Of a stretch of 64,000 bases of DNA, positions 50,773-63,337 are shown piece by piece. The stretch lies in contig NZ_VIQO01000001.1 in NCBI RefSeq assembly GCF_007483665.1, positions 186,001 through 250,000 on the forward strand. Reading direction: 5' to 3'. The notes below the pieces were generated by a model. That model saw only the letters and a list, made by a program, of their open reading frames with translations, was not told the origin of the DNA and did no database searches. The position numbers and the translations under genes were made by a program. Numbering within the stretch: position 1 is the stretch's first letter; every line of letters starts with the position of its first letter. Source of the stretch: Catellatospora sichuanensis. GTDB taxonomy: Bacteria > Actinomycetota > Actinomycetes > Mycobacteriales > Micromonosporaceae.

Positions 50773-53700
50773 TCACTTCGTGACGAACACCGCCACGGTA
50801 CGGCCCGGCACCGTGAACGCGCCCGTGGCCGGGGCGTACGCGGACTGGCGCACCAGCGGGTCGACCGAGGCCGCCAGCACCGGGTGCAGGCCCAGCCGCG
50901 CGTTCTTCAGCGACGCGACCGTCTGCGTGGTGCTCGACGTCGTGGCGTTGAAGACCACCACGACCGTCTTGCCGTCCTTCTTGATCACCATGGTGATCAC
51001 GCCCGGGGCCTCGGCCGCCCCGGACAGCGGGAACGACACCGCCTGCTGCACCTCGGCCTGCGTACGCAGGGAGAACAGCGGGCTGGACGCACGGACCCGC
51101 AGCAGTTCCGCGAACCGCGCCCCGGCGAGGTTGATCGCCTCGCACGTCGGCACCAGCGCCGGGTCGGCGAGCAGCGGCTTGGCGTACGCCCACTTGCTCT
51201 CGTTGTCAGCCGCCGGAGGCAGGCCGAGGCCGAACCCGTTGCCGCTCGCGCAGTCCCAGCGGATGGCGTTGAACCAGTCGCCGGAGTTGTACGAGTTGCG
51301 GTCCAGCGACTTGCTGCGCAGCAGGTCCGAGCCCGCGGTGACGAACCCGGTGCCCTGGCTGAGCACCACCGTCGACAGCGCCAGCACCTGAGCCCTGGCC
51401 CGGTCCAGCGCCGGTGTGTCCGCGGGCAACTTGTAGGCGAGTGCGTCGAACAGGATCTCGTTGTCGTGCGCGTCGACGTATGTGACCGCCTCCGCCGGGG
51501 CCTTGGTGTACCCGGCCGGCGAGCCGTTGTAGTCCACCTCCGCGCCGCTGACCTTGTTGCCCGCCGAGTCCGTGAAGGTGAACCCGGCCAGGTTGCCGGT
51601 CAGGCCGACCTTGATCTGGTCCTGCTGGTGCAGCAGCCGGGCCTTCTGCGTAGCGGCCGTGCCGTTGACCGCGTCCCCGTTGGGGTCGGTGAACAGCCCG
51701 GACGCGAAGCCCTGGACCCGCGGGTTGTCGTCGAACGGCCCGCCGCCGCGTACGGCGTCACGCAACCGGTCGTTGAACGTCGCGATGCCGGTCCCGGCCA
51801 TGTTGGCCTGCGTGGCCTGCTCGAACCGGGCGTCGTTCGCGACTTCGCCGAAGTTCCAGCCCTCGCCGTAGAGCAGGATCGCCTTGCCGTCGACCCCGTC
51901 CTCGGCCAGGGTGAGCCGGTCCAGCGCCGCCCGCACGTCGAGCAGGTTCTGCTTCGGGTGGTGGCCCATCAGGTCGAACCGGAACCCGTCCACCCGGTAC
52001 GTCTTCGCCCAGGTGACCAGCGAGTCCACCACCAGTTTGCCCATCATCGCGTTTTCCGGCGCGGTGTTGGCGCAGCAGGTGGAGGTGGCCACGGCCCCGT
52101 CCTCCAGGAGGCGGTGGTAGTAGCCGGGCACGATCCGGTCCAGCACCGACTTCGGGTCGTCGCCCGCGGCCGAGGTGTGGTTGTAGACGACGTCCAGCAC
52201 CACCCGCAGCCCGGCGCGGTGGATGCCGTCCACCATGGACTGGAACTCGACGTTGCGGGCCTTGCCCTCAGGGTCGGTGGCGTAGCCGCCCTCCGGCACC
52301 GTGTAGTGCAGCGGGTCGTAGCCCCAGTTGTAGCCGTCGGTCGCGGCGACCCCGGCGACGCAGGCCTGCTGCCGGTCCGAGTCCCGGGGCAGCGAGGGCA
52401 GGTCGCAGGCGGGTTGCTGCTGGTCGGTTCGCTGCTCGGGGATCGTCGCGAAGTCGAACACCGGCAGCAGGTGCAGGTGGGAGACCCCGGCGTCGGCGAG
52501 CGAATTCAGGTGCTTCATACCCGCGGTCTGCGGGTCGGTGAAGGCGGCGTACGTACCGCGCTTGTCCTGCGGCACCGTCGTGTCCGCGACGGAGAAGTCG
52601 CGCACCGACAGTTCCTGGATCTGCGCCCGGCCCGTGTAGGACGGGACCTTGACCGCCGCGCCGGGCAGCTTCGCCAGGTCGATCAGCTGGCTGTGCGTCG
52701 AGTTCGCCGACAGCGCCACCGCGTACGGGTCGGTCACCGACGCGGTGACGACCTGGCCCTTGGCGGGCTGCCACACGCTGACCTGGAAGCGGTAGTACTT
52801 GCCGGTCCAGTCGCTCGACCCGGTCACCCTCCACACGCCGGAGGCGTCGTCCCGGTTCATGGACACGGTCTGCGGTGTCGCCGACGGGCTGTCGAACAGC
52901 TGCAGCTTCACATCCTTGGCCGTCGGGGCCCACAGCGCCAGGCTCGGCCGCCCCTTCGCGAACACCGGACCGAGCACCGCCTTGGCCGCGGTGGAGTAGA
53001 CGTCGTCGAGCGCGCCCGGGATCTGCACCCCGGTCGCCGACACCAGCTTGCCCGCGTGGTCGCTCTCGGTGACCACGAGCTGCCCGCGCAGCGCGTTCTT
53101 GATGCTCGCGAGCGTGGCGTCCACGTCGAACGCGCCGTACGCCCACAGGTGCGGGAACTTCTGGCGCTGTGCCTCGGACAGGCCGCCCGACGCGGACAGC
53201 CGGATCTTCGTGAAGTCGCCGGCCAGCGCCCCGTCCACCACGGACAGTCCGCCGTTCGGGGCGACGACCAGGTCGTACACCTTGCCGTCGGGGTCCTTCT
53301 TGTGCCACGCGATGGTGCCGCGGTCCAGCCAGTGGGCGTACGACCTGGTCAGGTCGATGTCCAGCGCCGCACCCTTGACCGACGGCCGCAGGTAGGCCTG
53401 CTGCCCGGACAGGATCCAGGCCTCGTTGCCGAACGTGGCGAAGTTGAGCCGCTGGTCGGTGGGCAGGTCCTTCTCGTCGCCCTTGTGGATGATGTAGTTC
53501 ACCCCGGTCGCGCCGTCGACCAGCGGGATCCGCCAGTACGCGCCGAAGGCGTCGGTGCCGGTCGGCAGCATCGGACTGCCCCACTCGACCGGGTTGGCGT
53601 TGCCGTCCCAGAGGTGCAGGCCCCAGCCGTCGTAGTTGCCGTCGGCCCGGCGGTAGTGCAGCACCGCGGTGTGCTCGGCGGCGGCGCGGCTCGGGTGCAC

Positions 53701-56517
53701 GGTTCCGTCGCCGGACGCGATCCACGCCTCGCCCAGGCCCATGTCCATGGCGAGGTCGGCGTTCGGGTCCTTCTCATCGCCAGAGTGCACGATGAAGTTC
53801 ACGGGCTTGCTCGCGTCGCCGACGGGCACACTCCAGTGTGCGCCGAAAGCGTCGGTGCCGTCCGGCTGGCGCGGGGCGGACCAGTCCGTGCCCGCCCCGG
53901 CGGCCAGGCCGTCACCCCACAGGTGCAGGCCCCAGCCTGCGTAATTTGCGTCGGTGCGGCGGTAGTGCATGTCCACCTTGCCGGTGGCCGCCGCGCGGGA
54001 GGGGTACACGGCCGCGTCGCCGGACTTCAGCCAGATCTCGCCGACCCGGCTCGGATCGACACTGCGGTCGGCCTCGACGTCCTTGCCCCCGGAGCCGTTG
54101 ACGACGAGAAATCCGACGTTGGCCGCACCAGGTTTGACCTTCACCCAGGCGAAGCGCCCGTAGGAGTCCTCCCCGGCGAACGGCTGGCCCTGCGGCCACG
54201 GGTGCTGCATCGAACCGTCGACGTCGCCCCAGGTGTAGAGCCCCCACGGGTCGTAGTCGCCGTCGGCGCGCTGGTAGTGCACCAGCACGTATTCGCGCTG
54301 CGCCGCCTGCGCGGGCGAGGCCACGGTGATGGCGCTGGTCGTCGACGCGGTGCGGCCCGCGCTGTCGCGGGCGACGGCCTTGTAGGTGACGGTCGTGCCA
54401 CCGGCCAGGCCGGTCAGGTCGTGGTGCACGGTGTGCTCGCCCACCGCGTTCGACGTGCCGAGCAGCTTCCACGGGCCGTCGCCGACCTGCGCCGCGAAGG
54501 TGACCGTCGCGAGGGGGTCGCCGGTGACGCGTGCGGTCACGGCGGCCCGGGTGGTCACCTTCGCGCCCGCGGCCGGAGCGGTGATCGTGATCTGCGGGCT
54601 GCCCGCGGCGGGCAGCGCCCGGTCGGCGCGCAGCACGATGCTGGACAGCGCCGGCACGGTGATCGTGACCTTGCCGTCCGCGCCCGCCGTCGCGCCATCG
54701 CCCGCGGCCGGGTAGAGCTGTCCGAACGCGGCGTTCGCCGTCGCGGTGTCCACGGTGACGGACTTCGGTGCGGTGCCGCTGTTCGACGCCACCAGGTACT
54801 CGAAACGCTGCGCCGGGTCGATGCGCGAGAACGCGAACACGCCGTCGCCCGCGTGCCGGGTCACCTGCACGCCGTCGCGCAGCGCCGGGTGCTCCTGGCG
54901 CAGCGCGCCCAGCCCGGCGATCGCGCGGTAGAGCGGGTGCGCGGTATCGAACTGGTCGGACGCGTGCGTGCGGTCGGTGCCGAGCAGGTCGTCGTCGAGG
55001 TAGTCGGCGACCTGGCTGGCGAACATGTCCTGCCGGGCGTCCTTGTCCCCGCCGTTGCCGGTGAAGCCCTGCTCGTCACCGGAGTAGACGACCGGCTGGC
55101 CGCGGGTCAGGAACATCAGCTCGTGCGCGAGCCTGTCGCGCTGCAGCGCGGTCGCGGCATCGACGCCGCTGTTGCTGATGAACGTGCCGATGCGGCCCAT
55201 GTCGTGGTTGCCGAGGAAGGTCGGCAGGGTGGACGCGTCGGTGCCGGGCGAGGTGTACATGCCGTCGGCGGCGTACAGGTCGGCCAGGCCCTGGCCGGAG
55301 CCGCCGGTGACGAAGCCCTGCGCGGCGGCCTGGAAGCCGAAGTCCAGCGTCGCCTGCAGGCGGCCCTGCCGCACGTAGCTCGACATGATGTTCGGGTCGG
55401 CCGAGTAGACCTCACCGAACATGAAGAAGTCCGGCTTGCCGGCCTTGCGGGCGTTCACCGCGATGCCCTGGCTGAACTGCGGCCAGAACTCCATGTTCAC
55501 GTGCTTGGCCGTGTCCAGGCGGAACCCGTCCACGCCGGTGGACTCGATCCAGTCCGAGTACACCTGGGTCATGCCGCGGACCACCTCGGGCCGCTCGGTC
55601 CACAGGTCGTCCAGGCCGAAGAAGTCGCCGTAGGTGCTGTTCTCACCGGAGAAGGTGGAGTCGCCGCGGTTGTGGTACATCGTCGGGTCGTTCAGCCACG
55701 CGGGCGTCTTGGCCTTCGCGTCCGCCGCGGTCTTGAACACCGGGGTGTACGGCATCGACGTGCGATCCGTCTTCGGGAACCCGTTGCGCCCGTCGGCGTA
55801 GTTGACGTCCTCGAACGCCCGTCCCGCCGCGTCGGTGTACGGGCTGGTCTTCTTGTCCACGTACGAGTACTGGTTCTCCTCGTACGCGATGACGTCGGCG
55901 GTGTGGTTCACGATGACGTCGAGGTAGATCTTGATGCCGCGCTGGTGCGCGAGCTTGACCAGCTTCTTCAGGTCCGCGTTGGTGCCGAAGTGCGGGTCGA
56001 CCTGGGTGAAGTCGGTGATCCAGTACCCGTGGTAGCCGGCCGAGGCGTCCGCGCCCGTGCCCTGCACCGGGCGGTTCTGGAACACCGGCGCGAGCCAGAT
56101 CGCGGTGGTGCCCAGGCCCTCGACGTAGTCCAGCTTGTCGATCAGGCCGGCCAGATCGCCGCCGTGGTAGAAGCCCTTGTCGGTCTTGTCCAGGCCGGTC
56201 TTGAGCCGGTCGCCGGACAGCCCGCCCTTGTCGTTGCGGGTGTCGCCGTTGGCGAAGCGGTCCGGCAGCACGAAGTAGAACTGCTCAGCCTTGCGTCGCG
56301 GCGCACCGGCCGCGGCGAGCGCCGCCTCCGCGGGCTCGTCGGCCCAGTAGGTGTCACCGGCCTGCACCCACTGCGCGGGCCCGTCACCGGTCAGCGCACG
56401 GACCACCACGAACGGGGCCGCGGCCAGCACCACGGCCAACAGTCCGATCAGGAGGGTCCGGGTGTTTCTCAACTCTTTGCGAAGTGCCGTGCGCACGAGG
56501 GCGCGTAGGGCTGCCAT
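50773..56517 (-). CDS. Bifunctional alpha-amylase/pullulanase (amylopullulanase), membrane-anchored or secreted
   Basis: 1,914 residues; ATG after GGAGAAGG. A hydrophobic stretch at residues 20-42 follows a basic N-terminus: signal peptide or anchor. Residues about 75-600 are one GH13 catalytic domain ([26 protein letters not shown]). After an Ig-like domain come three PUD/CBM41-type starch-binding modules (about 740-1050; each with HYxRxDGNYxGWGLHLW). A CBM48 region (about 1180-1300) precedes the second GH13, of pullulanase type ([44 protein letters not shown]). It would hydrolyse alpha-1,4 and alpha-1,6 bonds of starch or pullulan outside the cell. All catalytic residues are present in both halves. 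Confidence 0.93.
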   Translation of the reverse strand: MAALRALVRTALRKELRNTRTLLIGLLAVVLAAAPFVVVRALTGDGPAQWVQAGDTYWADEPAEAALAAAGAPRRKAEQFYFVLPDRFANGDTRNDKGGLSGDRLKTGLDKTDKGFYHGGDLAGLIDKLDYVEGLGTTAIWLAPVFQNRPVQGTGADASAGYHGYWITDFTQVDPHFGTNADLKKLVKLAHQRGIKIYLDVIVNHTADVIAYEENQYSYVDKKTSPYTDAAGRAFEDVNYADGRNGFPKTDRTSMPYTPVFKTAADAKAKTPAWLNDPTMYHNRGDSTFSGENSTYGDFFGLDDLWTERPEVVRGMTQVYSDWIESTGVDGFRLDTAKHVNMEFWPQFSQGIAVNARKAGKPDFFMFGEVYSADPNIMSSYVRQGRLQATLDFGFQAAAQGFVTGGSGQGLADLYAADGMYTSPGTDASTLPTFLGNHDMGRIGTFISNSGVDAATALQRDRLAHELMFLTRGQPVVYSGDEQGFTGNGGDKDARQDMFASQVADYLDDDLLGTDRTHASDQFDTAHPLYRAIAGLGALRQEHPALRDGVQVTRHAGDGVFAFSRIDPAQRFEYLVASNSGTAPKSVTVDTATANAAFGQLYPAAGDGATAGADGKVTITVPALSSIVLRADRALPAAGSPQITITAPAAGAKVTTRAAVTARVTGDPLATVTFAAQVGDGPWKLLGTSNAVGEHTVHHDLTGLAGGTTVTYKAVARDSAGRTASTTSAITVASPAQAAQREYVLVHYQRADGDYDPWGLYTWGDVDGSMQHPWPQGQPFAGEDSYGRFAWVKVKPGAANVGFLVVNGSGGKDVEADRSVDPSRVGEIWLKSGDAAVYPSRAAATGKVDMHYRRTDANYAGWGLHLWGDGLAAGAGTDWSAPRQPDGTDAFGAHWSVPVGDASKPVNFIVHSGDEKDPNADLAMDMGLGEAWIASGDGTVHPSRAAAEHTAVLHYRRADGNYDGWGLHLWDGNANPVEWGSPMLPTGTDAFGAYWRIPLVDGATGVNYIIHKGDEKDLPTDQRLNFATFGNEAWILSGQQAYLRPSVKGAALDIDLTRSYAHWLDRGTIAWHKKDPDGKVYDLVVAPNGGLSVVDGALAGDFTKIRLSASGGLSEAQRQKFPHLWAYGAFDVDATLASIKNALRGQLVVTESDHAGKLVSATGVQIPGALDDVYSTAAKAVLGPVFAKGRPSLALWAPTAKDVKLQLFDSPSATPQTVSMNRDDASGVWRVTGSSDWTGKYYRFQVSVWQPAKGQVVTASVTDPYAVALSANSTHSQLIDLAKLPGAAVKVPSYTGRAQIQELSVRDFSVADTTVPQDKRGTYAAFTDPQTAGMKHLNSLADAGVSHLHLLPVFDFATIPEQRTDQQQPACDLPSLPRDSDRQQACVAGVAATDGYNWGYDPLHYTVPEGGYATDPEGKARNVEFQSMVDGIHRAGLRVVLDVVYNHTSAAGDDPKSVLDRIVPGYYHRLLEDGAVATSTCCANTAPENAMMGKLVVDSLVTWAKTYRVDGFRFDLMGHHPKQNLLDVRAALDRLTLAEDGVDGKAILLYGEGWNFGEVANDARFEQATQANMAGTGIATFNDRLRDAVRGGGPFDDNPRVQGFASGLFTDPNGDAVNGTAATQKARLLHQQDQIKVGLTGNLAGFTFTDSAGNKVSGAEVDYNGSPAGYTKAPAEAVTYVDAHDNEILFDALAYKLPADTPALDRARAQVLALSTVVLSQGTGFVTAGSDLLRSKSLDRNSYNSGDWFNAIRWDCASGNGFGLGLPPAADNESKWAYAKPLLADPALVPTCEAINLAGARFAELLRVRASSPLFSLRTQAEVQQAVSFPLSGAAEAPGVITMVIKKDGKTVVVVFNATTSSTTQTVASLKNARLGLHPVLAASVDPLVRQSAYAPATGAFTVPGRTVAVFVTK

Positions 56518-56774
56518 GGGCCTTCTCCGGGAGGGTGAAGTGTCGGGGGCGTCACACGAGCAACAGCCGCAACATACGGGTAACTGAAATGTTTCCGCAA
56601 GGCCTTGCAATCTTTGACGTGTTGGCAGCAGACACCTGAAAGATCGCCGCGGACGCCCTCCCTCGACCGTGGTCCTCCGGAAGCGGGTCCGCCCTTGCCA
56701 CATGTCGGGTATTAGCTATCAAATGGTCCTAATCGGTCGTACACCTCCGCGACCGCACACGGAAGGTGGGTCCC

Positions 56775-56948
56775 ATGGATGCCATCACCGAACTGCTGAC
56801 CAGCATCAACGACCTGCTGGCCAGCCTGATCTCCATCGTGCTCGGCGGCGCCGCACCCGGCCTGCCCGTCGACCCGAGCCTCCCCCCGATCCCCGGCCTC
56901 CCCGAACTCCCCGTCCCCGGCCTCCCGCCCCTGCCCCCCGTCCCCTGA
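56775..56948 (+). CDS. Proline-rich mini-protein with PGLP repeats
   Basis: 57 residues; GGAAGG about 9 nt before the ATG. The first 28 residues form one hydrophobic/amphipathic helix (DAITELLTSINDLLASLISIVLGGA); the rest is repeated PGLPxxP units ending LPPLPPVP. No similarity that I know. A polyproline stalk behind a membrane-active helix is imaginable. A family C palindrome begins about 11 nt after the stop codon. Confidence 0.55.
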   Translation: MDAITELLTSINDLLASLISIVLGGAAPGLPVDPSLPPIPGLPELPVPGLPPLPPVP

Positions 56949-56958
56949 GGGCAGAAGG

Positions 56959-57000
56959 AAGGGCACCTTCTTAACGCTCCGCGTTAAAGAAGGTGCCCTT
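56959..57000. repeat. Intergenic palindrome family C, copy 1
   Basis: 19-bp stem with one bulged A, loop TCC, arms built on AAGGGCACCTTCTT; the other copy is at 63110-63151. It follows the mini-protein stop directly and precedes a convergent gene end. Confidence 0.88.
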
Positions 57001-57028
57001 CTTAACTTCTTGAGCCCGAAGGCCCTGC

Positions 57029-58033
57029 TCAGAGGACGTCGTGGCCGGGGTGGTCCGCGTTGCCGACGTCGACCCGGCGCGGTTCGCTCGGAATGACACC
57101 CAGCTTTCCGGCCTGGTAGTCCTCGAACGCCTGGATCAGCTCGGCCTTGGTGTTCATCACGAACGGTCCGTACGCCATCACCGGCTCGCGGATCGGCTGC
57201 CCGCCGAGGATCAGCACATCCATCCCGGCCGCGTTGCGGCTCTCCTGCGACGCGTCCGCCTCGATGGTGATCACGTCACCGGCCCCGAACACGGCCAGGT
57301 CGCCCAGCTTCACCGGGCGCCTCTCCGCGCCGACCGAACCGGCTCCGGCCAGCGTGTACACCAGCGCATTGAAGTCCGGCCGCCACGGCAGCCGCAGCTG
57401 CGCCCCCGGCGCGAGCGTGGCGTGCACCAGCGCGATCGGGGTGTGCGTGACACCCGGTCCCGGGTGCCCGGCCACGTCGCCGGCGATGACGCGCAGCAGC
57501 ACCCCGCCGTCGGGCGAGCTGAGCAGCGACACCTGACCGGCCCGGATGTCCTGGTAACGCGGCGCCGACATCTTCATCTTCGCGGGCAGGTTGACCCACA
57601 GCTGGAAGCCGTGGAACAGGCCGCCGGACATGACCAGCTCCTCCGGCGGGGCCTCGATGTGCAGCAGGCCGCTGCCCGCCGTCATCCACTGGGTGTCGCC
57701 GTCCGAGATCAGGCCGCCGCCGCCATGCGAGTCCTGGTGGCGGAACGTGCCGTCGAGCAGGTAGGTGACGGTCTCGAAGCCCCGGTGCGGGTGCCACGGG
57801 GTGCCCTTGGGTTCGCCCGGGGCGTACTCGACCTCGCCCATCTGGTCCATGTGAATGAACGGGTCCAGGGTCTTCAGTTCGACGCCGGCGAACGCGCGGC
57901 GCACCGGGAAGCCCTCCCCCTCGAACCCCGACGGCGCGGCGGTCACCGACGCGACCTTCCGCTCCACCGCGGCCTCACCCGGCACCGGCACCCGAGGCAG
58001 CACCAACAGGTCATCAACGGTAACGGCAGGCAT
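57029..58033 (-). CDS. Pirin-family cupin protein
   Basis: 334 residues, bicupin. The N-terminal cupin has FIHMDQMGEVEYAPG, HPHRGFETVTYLLDG and EVHMMSG-like LLHIEAPPEE, with the metal-binding His pattern of pirins (HPHRGFE, His in HQDSHGGGG, Glu). The C-terminal cupin lacks clear ligands, as is usual. Pirins bind Fe and some act as quercetinases or as redox-responsive cofactors. A possible MarR-type operator overlaps its promoter. Confidence 0.9.
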   Translation of the reverse strand: MPAVTVDDLLVLPRVPVPGEAAVERKVASVTAAPSGFEGEGFPVRRAFAGVELKTLDPFIHMDQMGEVEYAPGEPKGTPWHPHRGFETVTYLLDGTFRHQDSHGGGGLISDGDTQWMTAGSGLLHIEAPPEELVMSGGLFHGFQLWVNLPAKMKMSAPRYQDIRAGQVSLLSSPDGGVLLRVIAGDVAGHPGPGVTHTPIALVHATLAPGAQLRLPWRPDFNALVYTLAGAGSVGAERRPVKLGDLAVFGAGDVITIEADASQESRNAAGMDVLILGGQPIREPVMAYGPFVMNTKAELIQAFEDYQAGKLGVIPSEPRRVDVGNADHPGHDVL

Positions 58034-58069
58034 GACGCCCTCCTCTGTGCTAGTTCCCCTGACACAATA

Positions 58070-58083
58070 GTTGAACAGTCAAC
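58070..58083. promoter_or_regulatory. Operator-like GTTGA-N4-TCAAC in the pirin promoter
   Basis: A perfect 5-bp inverted repeat. On the minus strand it falls between TTGGAG (-35 candidate) and TATTGT (-10 candidate, 18 nt apart). The location suits a repressor of MarR or TetR type; none is encoded next to it. Confidence 0.4.
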
Positions 58084-58126
58084 GATCCTCCAACATTCCC
58101 ACCCCACCCACCCGCCGTTCCGCGTT

Positions 58127-58181
58127 GATCATGAACTTATGGGCAGGTTCGACGGCGTGTCGCTGCCATAACTTCATGATC
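58127..58181. repeat. Intergenic palindrome family B, copy 2
   Basis: Arms at 58127-58146 and 58163-58181 pair over about 18 bp with one mismatch and one bulge, sharing GATCATGAA at the base with copy 1. The loop TCGACGGCGTGTC (58149-58161) is identical to copy 1, though the inner stem sequences differ. Between two codirectional genes. Confidence 0.87.
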
Positions 58182-58213
58182 GCCGCGGGTGGGCGCCGCC
58201 GCAGGGGTGCGGG

Positions 58214-58858
58214 TCAGGCGGCGGCGGGGCGGGTGTGGTCGGTGGCCATCCGGACGGCGAGCACGCCGAGCACCGTGCCCATCAGGTAGCGCTGGACGCG
58301 CAGCCATACCGGTCGGCCCGAGAGCAAGCCCGCTATCGTGCCCGCGGCCAGCGCGATCAGCCCGTTGACGGTGACCGCGACGACGATCTGCACCGCGCCG
58401 AGCAGGAAACCCTGCGCCAGCACGTGCCCGGCCTCCGGCTGGATGAACTGGGGTATCAGCGACAGGTACATGATGGCGATCTTCGGGTTGAGCAGACTGG
58501 TGACCAGCCCCATCGCGAACAGCCGCCGGTTCGAGTCCGGCGGCAGCACCACCGGCTCGAACACCGATACGCCGCCGGGTCGCAGGGCTTTGAAAGCAAG
58601 CCAGCCGAGGTACGCCGCACCGGCGAGCTTGACCGCGAGGTAGAGCGACGGCACCGCCACGAAGAGCGCCGAGAGCCCCAGGTTCGTGGCCGTCAGGTAG
58701 ACGAGGAATCCTGCCGCGACACCGGCCAGCGAGATCAGCCCGGCCCGCCGCCCCTGGGTGATGCTGCGCGACACCAGGTACATCATGTTCGGCCCCGGGG
58801 TGAGCACCATGGCCAGCGCCACCGCGAACACCCCGAGAACCGCGCCCGAAGAGATCAT
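58214..58858 (-). CDS. LysE/RhtB-family amino acid exporter
   Basis: 214 residues, five to six helices. The family signature is VALAMVLTPGPNMMYLVSRSITQGRRAGLISLAGVAAG at the N-terminus and LLNPKIAIMYLSLIPQF in the middle, with the conserved TPGPN and NPK. It exports an amino acid or homoserine lactone-type compound; the substrate is not predictable. Start at the inner ATG (MISSGAVLG), since the upstream extension is polar. Confidence 0.9.
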   Translation of the reverse strand: MISSGAVLGVFAVALAMVLTPGPNMMYLVSRSITQGRRAGLISLAGVAAGFLVYLTATNLGLSALFVAVPSLYLAVKLAGAAYLGWLAFKALRPGGVSVFEPVVLPPDSNRRLFAMGLVTSLLNPKIAIMYLSLIPQFIQPEAGHVLAQGFLLGAVQIVVAVTVNGLIALAAGTIAGLLSGRPVWLRVQRYLMGTVLGVLAVRMATDHTRPAAA

Positions 58859-59066
58859 GACCGGATCGTCCCACCGTGCCGTGCCGGCAGTGGAGCACCA
58901 ATCCACATCCGGTGGCCCCCGCCGGACAGCCCGGCCACATCACGCAGCCGCTGCTGAACCCATGACCGGCCAATGTGGCGAGACAGTGCGCACGTGACCT
59001 ACTGTCCCGGGAAGTGACACCAGGCCCCGTGCGCAGCATGGGGCTCCGACAGCCAGGGGGCGGCGT

Positions 59067-59813
59067 TTGTCCGGCGCGCAGTTGTACGACACCATCGGAG
59101 CCACGTACACCGTGACGCGGCGCACCGAGCCGCGGATCTCCGCACAGATCTGGGCGGCGCTCGGCGACGCGCGGACCGTGTTGAACGTCGGGGCCGGCAC
59201 CGGCTCCTACGAGCCCGCCGACCGCGATGTCACTGCGGTGGAACCGTCGGCGCTCATGCGTGCGCAGCGCCCCGCCGGCGCAGCGCCGTGCGTGGCCGCC
59301 GCCGCGGAGAGTCTTCCGTTCGAGGACCGGTCCTTCGACGCGGCGATGGCCGTCGCCACCGTCCATCACTGGCAGGACCCGATCGCGGGCCTGCGCGAGA
59401 TGCAACGCGTCGCTCGCCGCGTGGTGGTGTTGACGCACGACACCACTGACGCCGGATGGCTTCACCGGTTCTGGCTCACCCGCGACTACCTTCCCGAAGT
59501 CGGGGACATGGTCGTCGGCCGGCCTTCGCTGACCGAGCTGGCCGCCGCGCTCGGAGCCCGCGTGGAGCCGGTGCCCATCCCGTGGGACTGCGCCGACGGC
59601 TTCTTCGAAGCCTTCTGGCGCCGGCCCGAGGCCTACCTGGACGAGAACGTCCGGCGCGGGCTGTCGGTCTGGACCAGGGTCGGGCCGAAAGCCGAGCAGC
59701 GGGCAGTGCACAGCCTCCGCGCCGACCTCGCCTCGGGCCGCTGGGCGGAACGCAACCGCGACCTCCTCGACCTCGATGCGGCAGAGCTGGGCCTTCGCCT
59801 GCTCATCGCCTGA
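59067..59813 (+). CDS. Class I SAM-dependent methyltransferase (Methyltransf_11)
   Basis: 248 residues from a TTG that follows AGGGGGCGG. Motif I VLNVGAGTGSYEP, then VTAVEPSALMRAQRP (motif II) and DRSFDAAMAVATVHHW. Substrate unknown. It is divergent from the LysE gene and convergent with the VOC gene. The start is the only reasonable one before the GAxYT segment typical of this group (YDTIGATYTVTRRTE). Confidence 0.82.
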   Translation: MSGAQLYDTIGATYTVTRRTEPRISAQIWAALGDARTVLNVGAGTGSYEPADRDVTAVEPSALMRAQRPAGAAPCVAAAAESLPFEDRSFDAAMAVATVHHWQDPIAGLREMQRVARRVVVLTHDTTDAGWLHRFWLTRDYLPEVGDMVVGRPSLTELAAALGARVEPVPIPWDCADGFFEAFWRRPEAYLDENVRRGLSVWTRVGPKAEQRAVHSLRADLASGRWAERNRDLLDLDAAELGLRLLIA

Positions 59814-59846
59814 ACCCGCCGCCTCCGGGTCCGACCTCGCGCCGGG

Positions 59847-60206
59847 CTAGGCCTCGACGAGGACGAATTCGAGGCGGTTGGCGTGGGGGTCCTCGGTGTG
59901 GAAGCGGCGGATGCCGGGGACCTCGTCGTCGCCCCAGGTCACCGGGTAGCCGGCGGCTACCAGGCGGGCGGCGAGTTCGTCGAGGTCGGGACGGAGCAGG
60001 GCGGGGTGGGCCTTGCGGGCGGGGCGGAAATCGTCCTCGACGCCGAGGTGCAGCTCGCTGCCGTACGCGTCGATGAACCAGCAGCCGCCGCGGACCGCGA
60101 GCACCGGGGGTTTGGGTTTCTCGGTCATGCCGAGGACGCCGACATAGAAGCCGCGCAGCACATCCTCGCTGCCCCGCGGGCAGGCGACCTGTACGTGGTG
60201 AATCAC
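59847..60206 (-). CDS. VOC-family (glyoxalase/dioxygenase superfamily) protein
   Basis: 119 residues, GTG start (VIHHVQVACPRGSEDVL). Two beta-alpha-beta-beta-beta units: HHVQVACPRG-FYVGVLGMTEKPKP-GCWFIDAYGSELHLGVE and PDLDELAARLVAAGYPVTWGDDE-RRFHTEDPHANRLEFVLVEA. His of HHVQ, His in LHLG and Glu in RLEFV fit the metal-site positions. Function unassigned; size and layout match a small glyoxalase-like protein. Confidence 0.85.
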   Translation of the reverse strand: MIHHVQVACPRGSEDVLRGFYVGVLGMTEKPKPPVLAVRGGCWFIDAYGSELHLGVEDDFRPARKAHPALLRPDLDELAARLVAAGYPVTWGDDEVPGIRRFHTEDPHANRLEFVLVEA

Positions 60207-60227
60207 ATCCCGGAGTCTGGCACGGAC

Positions 60228-60256
60228 TTGCGCGTTTAACAAGACGGACGTACGGT
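60228..60256 (+). promoter_or_regulatory. Candidate promoter of acnA
   Basis: TTGCGC (60228-60233), 17-nt spacer, TACGGT (60251-60256). It would start transcription near 60263, about 100 nt before the GTG. Confidence 0.45.
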
Positions 60257-60283
60257 TTGAGTAACGGCACCGCCGGTCACCAG

Positions 60284-60302
60284 TAAGCCTTGCCTTACCT
60301 GC
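60284..60302. promoter_or_regulatory. DtxR/IdeR-like box in the acnA leader
   Basis: TAAGCCTTGCCTTACCTGC agrees with the degenerate DtxR/IdeR consensus TWAGGTWAGSCTWACCTWA at about 14 of 19 positions, mainly in its right half. It lies just downstream of the candidate promoter. A chance match is possible. Confidence 0.3.
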
Positions 60303-60364
60303 CGACGTGCCAGCCCCTGCGAAAGACTTCAGGTTGTAACAGACCCGCTGTGAAGGAGTACGAC

Positions 60365-63088
<2,724 letters not shown>

Positions 63089-63109
63089 CCAGTCCGCGTG
63101 AGGGCAAGG

Positions 63110-63151
63110 AAGGGCACCTTCTTATCGCTTTGCGATGTAGAAGGTGCCCTT
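63110..63151. repeat. Intergenic palindrome family C, copy 2
   Basis: Arms on AAGGGCACCTTCTTATCGC and its complement with one internal mismatch region, loop TTT. Compared with copy 1 at 56959, the A:T pair next to CGC has become T:A, so the stem is kept although sequence changed. It follows acnA. Confidence 0.88.
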
Positions 63152-63240
63152 CTTCACGCTCCACCCACGCGGACCTGGACCGGAGCACCCCGGCTGCGGC
63201 AAGCCCAACGCGGCACGGGGGGCGCCGGGGCGCCGGGGAT

Positions 63241-63301
63241 GATCGCTGCTTCGTGTCGAAATCTTCGGTCTGGCCCGAGGAAGTGACACGAAGCGGCGAT
63301 C
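63241..63301. repeat. Inverted repeat with 17-bp arms
   Basis: GATCGCTGCTTCGTGTC (63241-63257) pairs with 63285-63301 over all 17 positions, one as a G-T wobble. The loop has CTTCGG/CCGAGG pairing. The right arm abuts the -35 of the second pirin gene. Confidence 0.8.
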
Positions 63302-63331
63302 TTGGGAGCGGCGAGGGCGCAGAGCTAATGT
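63302..63331 (+). promoter_or_regulatory. Leaderless promoter of the second pirin gene
   Basis: TTGGGA (63302-63307), 18-nt spacer, TAATGT (63326-63331), then six nt to the ATG. No ribosome site. Confidence 0.55.
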
Positions 63332-63337
63332 CGTTGC

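Noticed and set aside
50353-56508. 2,051-codon open frame opposite the amylopullulanase gene
   Set aside because: It is the antisense of a gene with clear domains; the product is Arg/Val/Gly-rich without motifs, the usual GC-rich shadow frame. The same holds for the long frames opposite aconitase (60329-63058) and the ngcFG2 genes.
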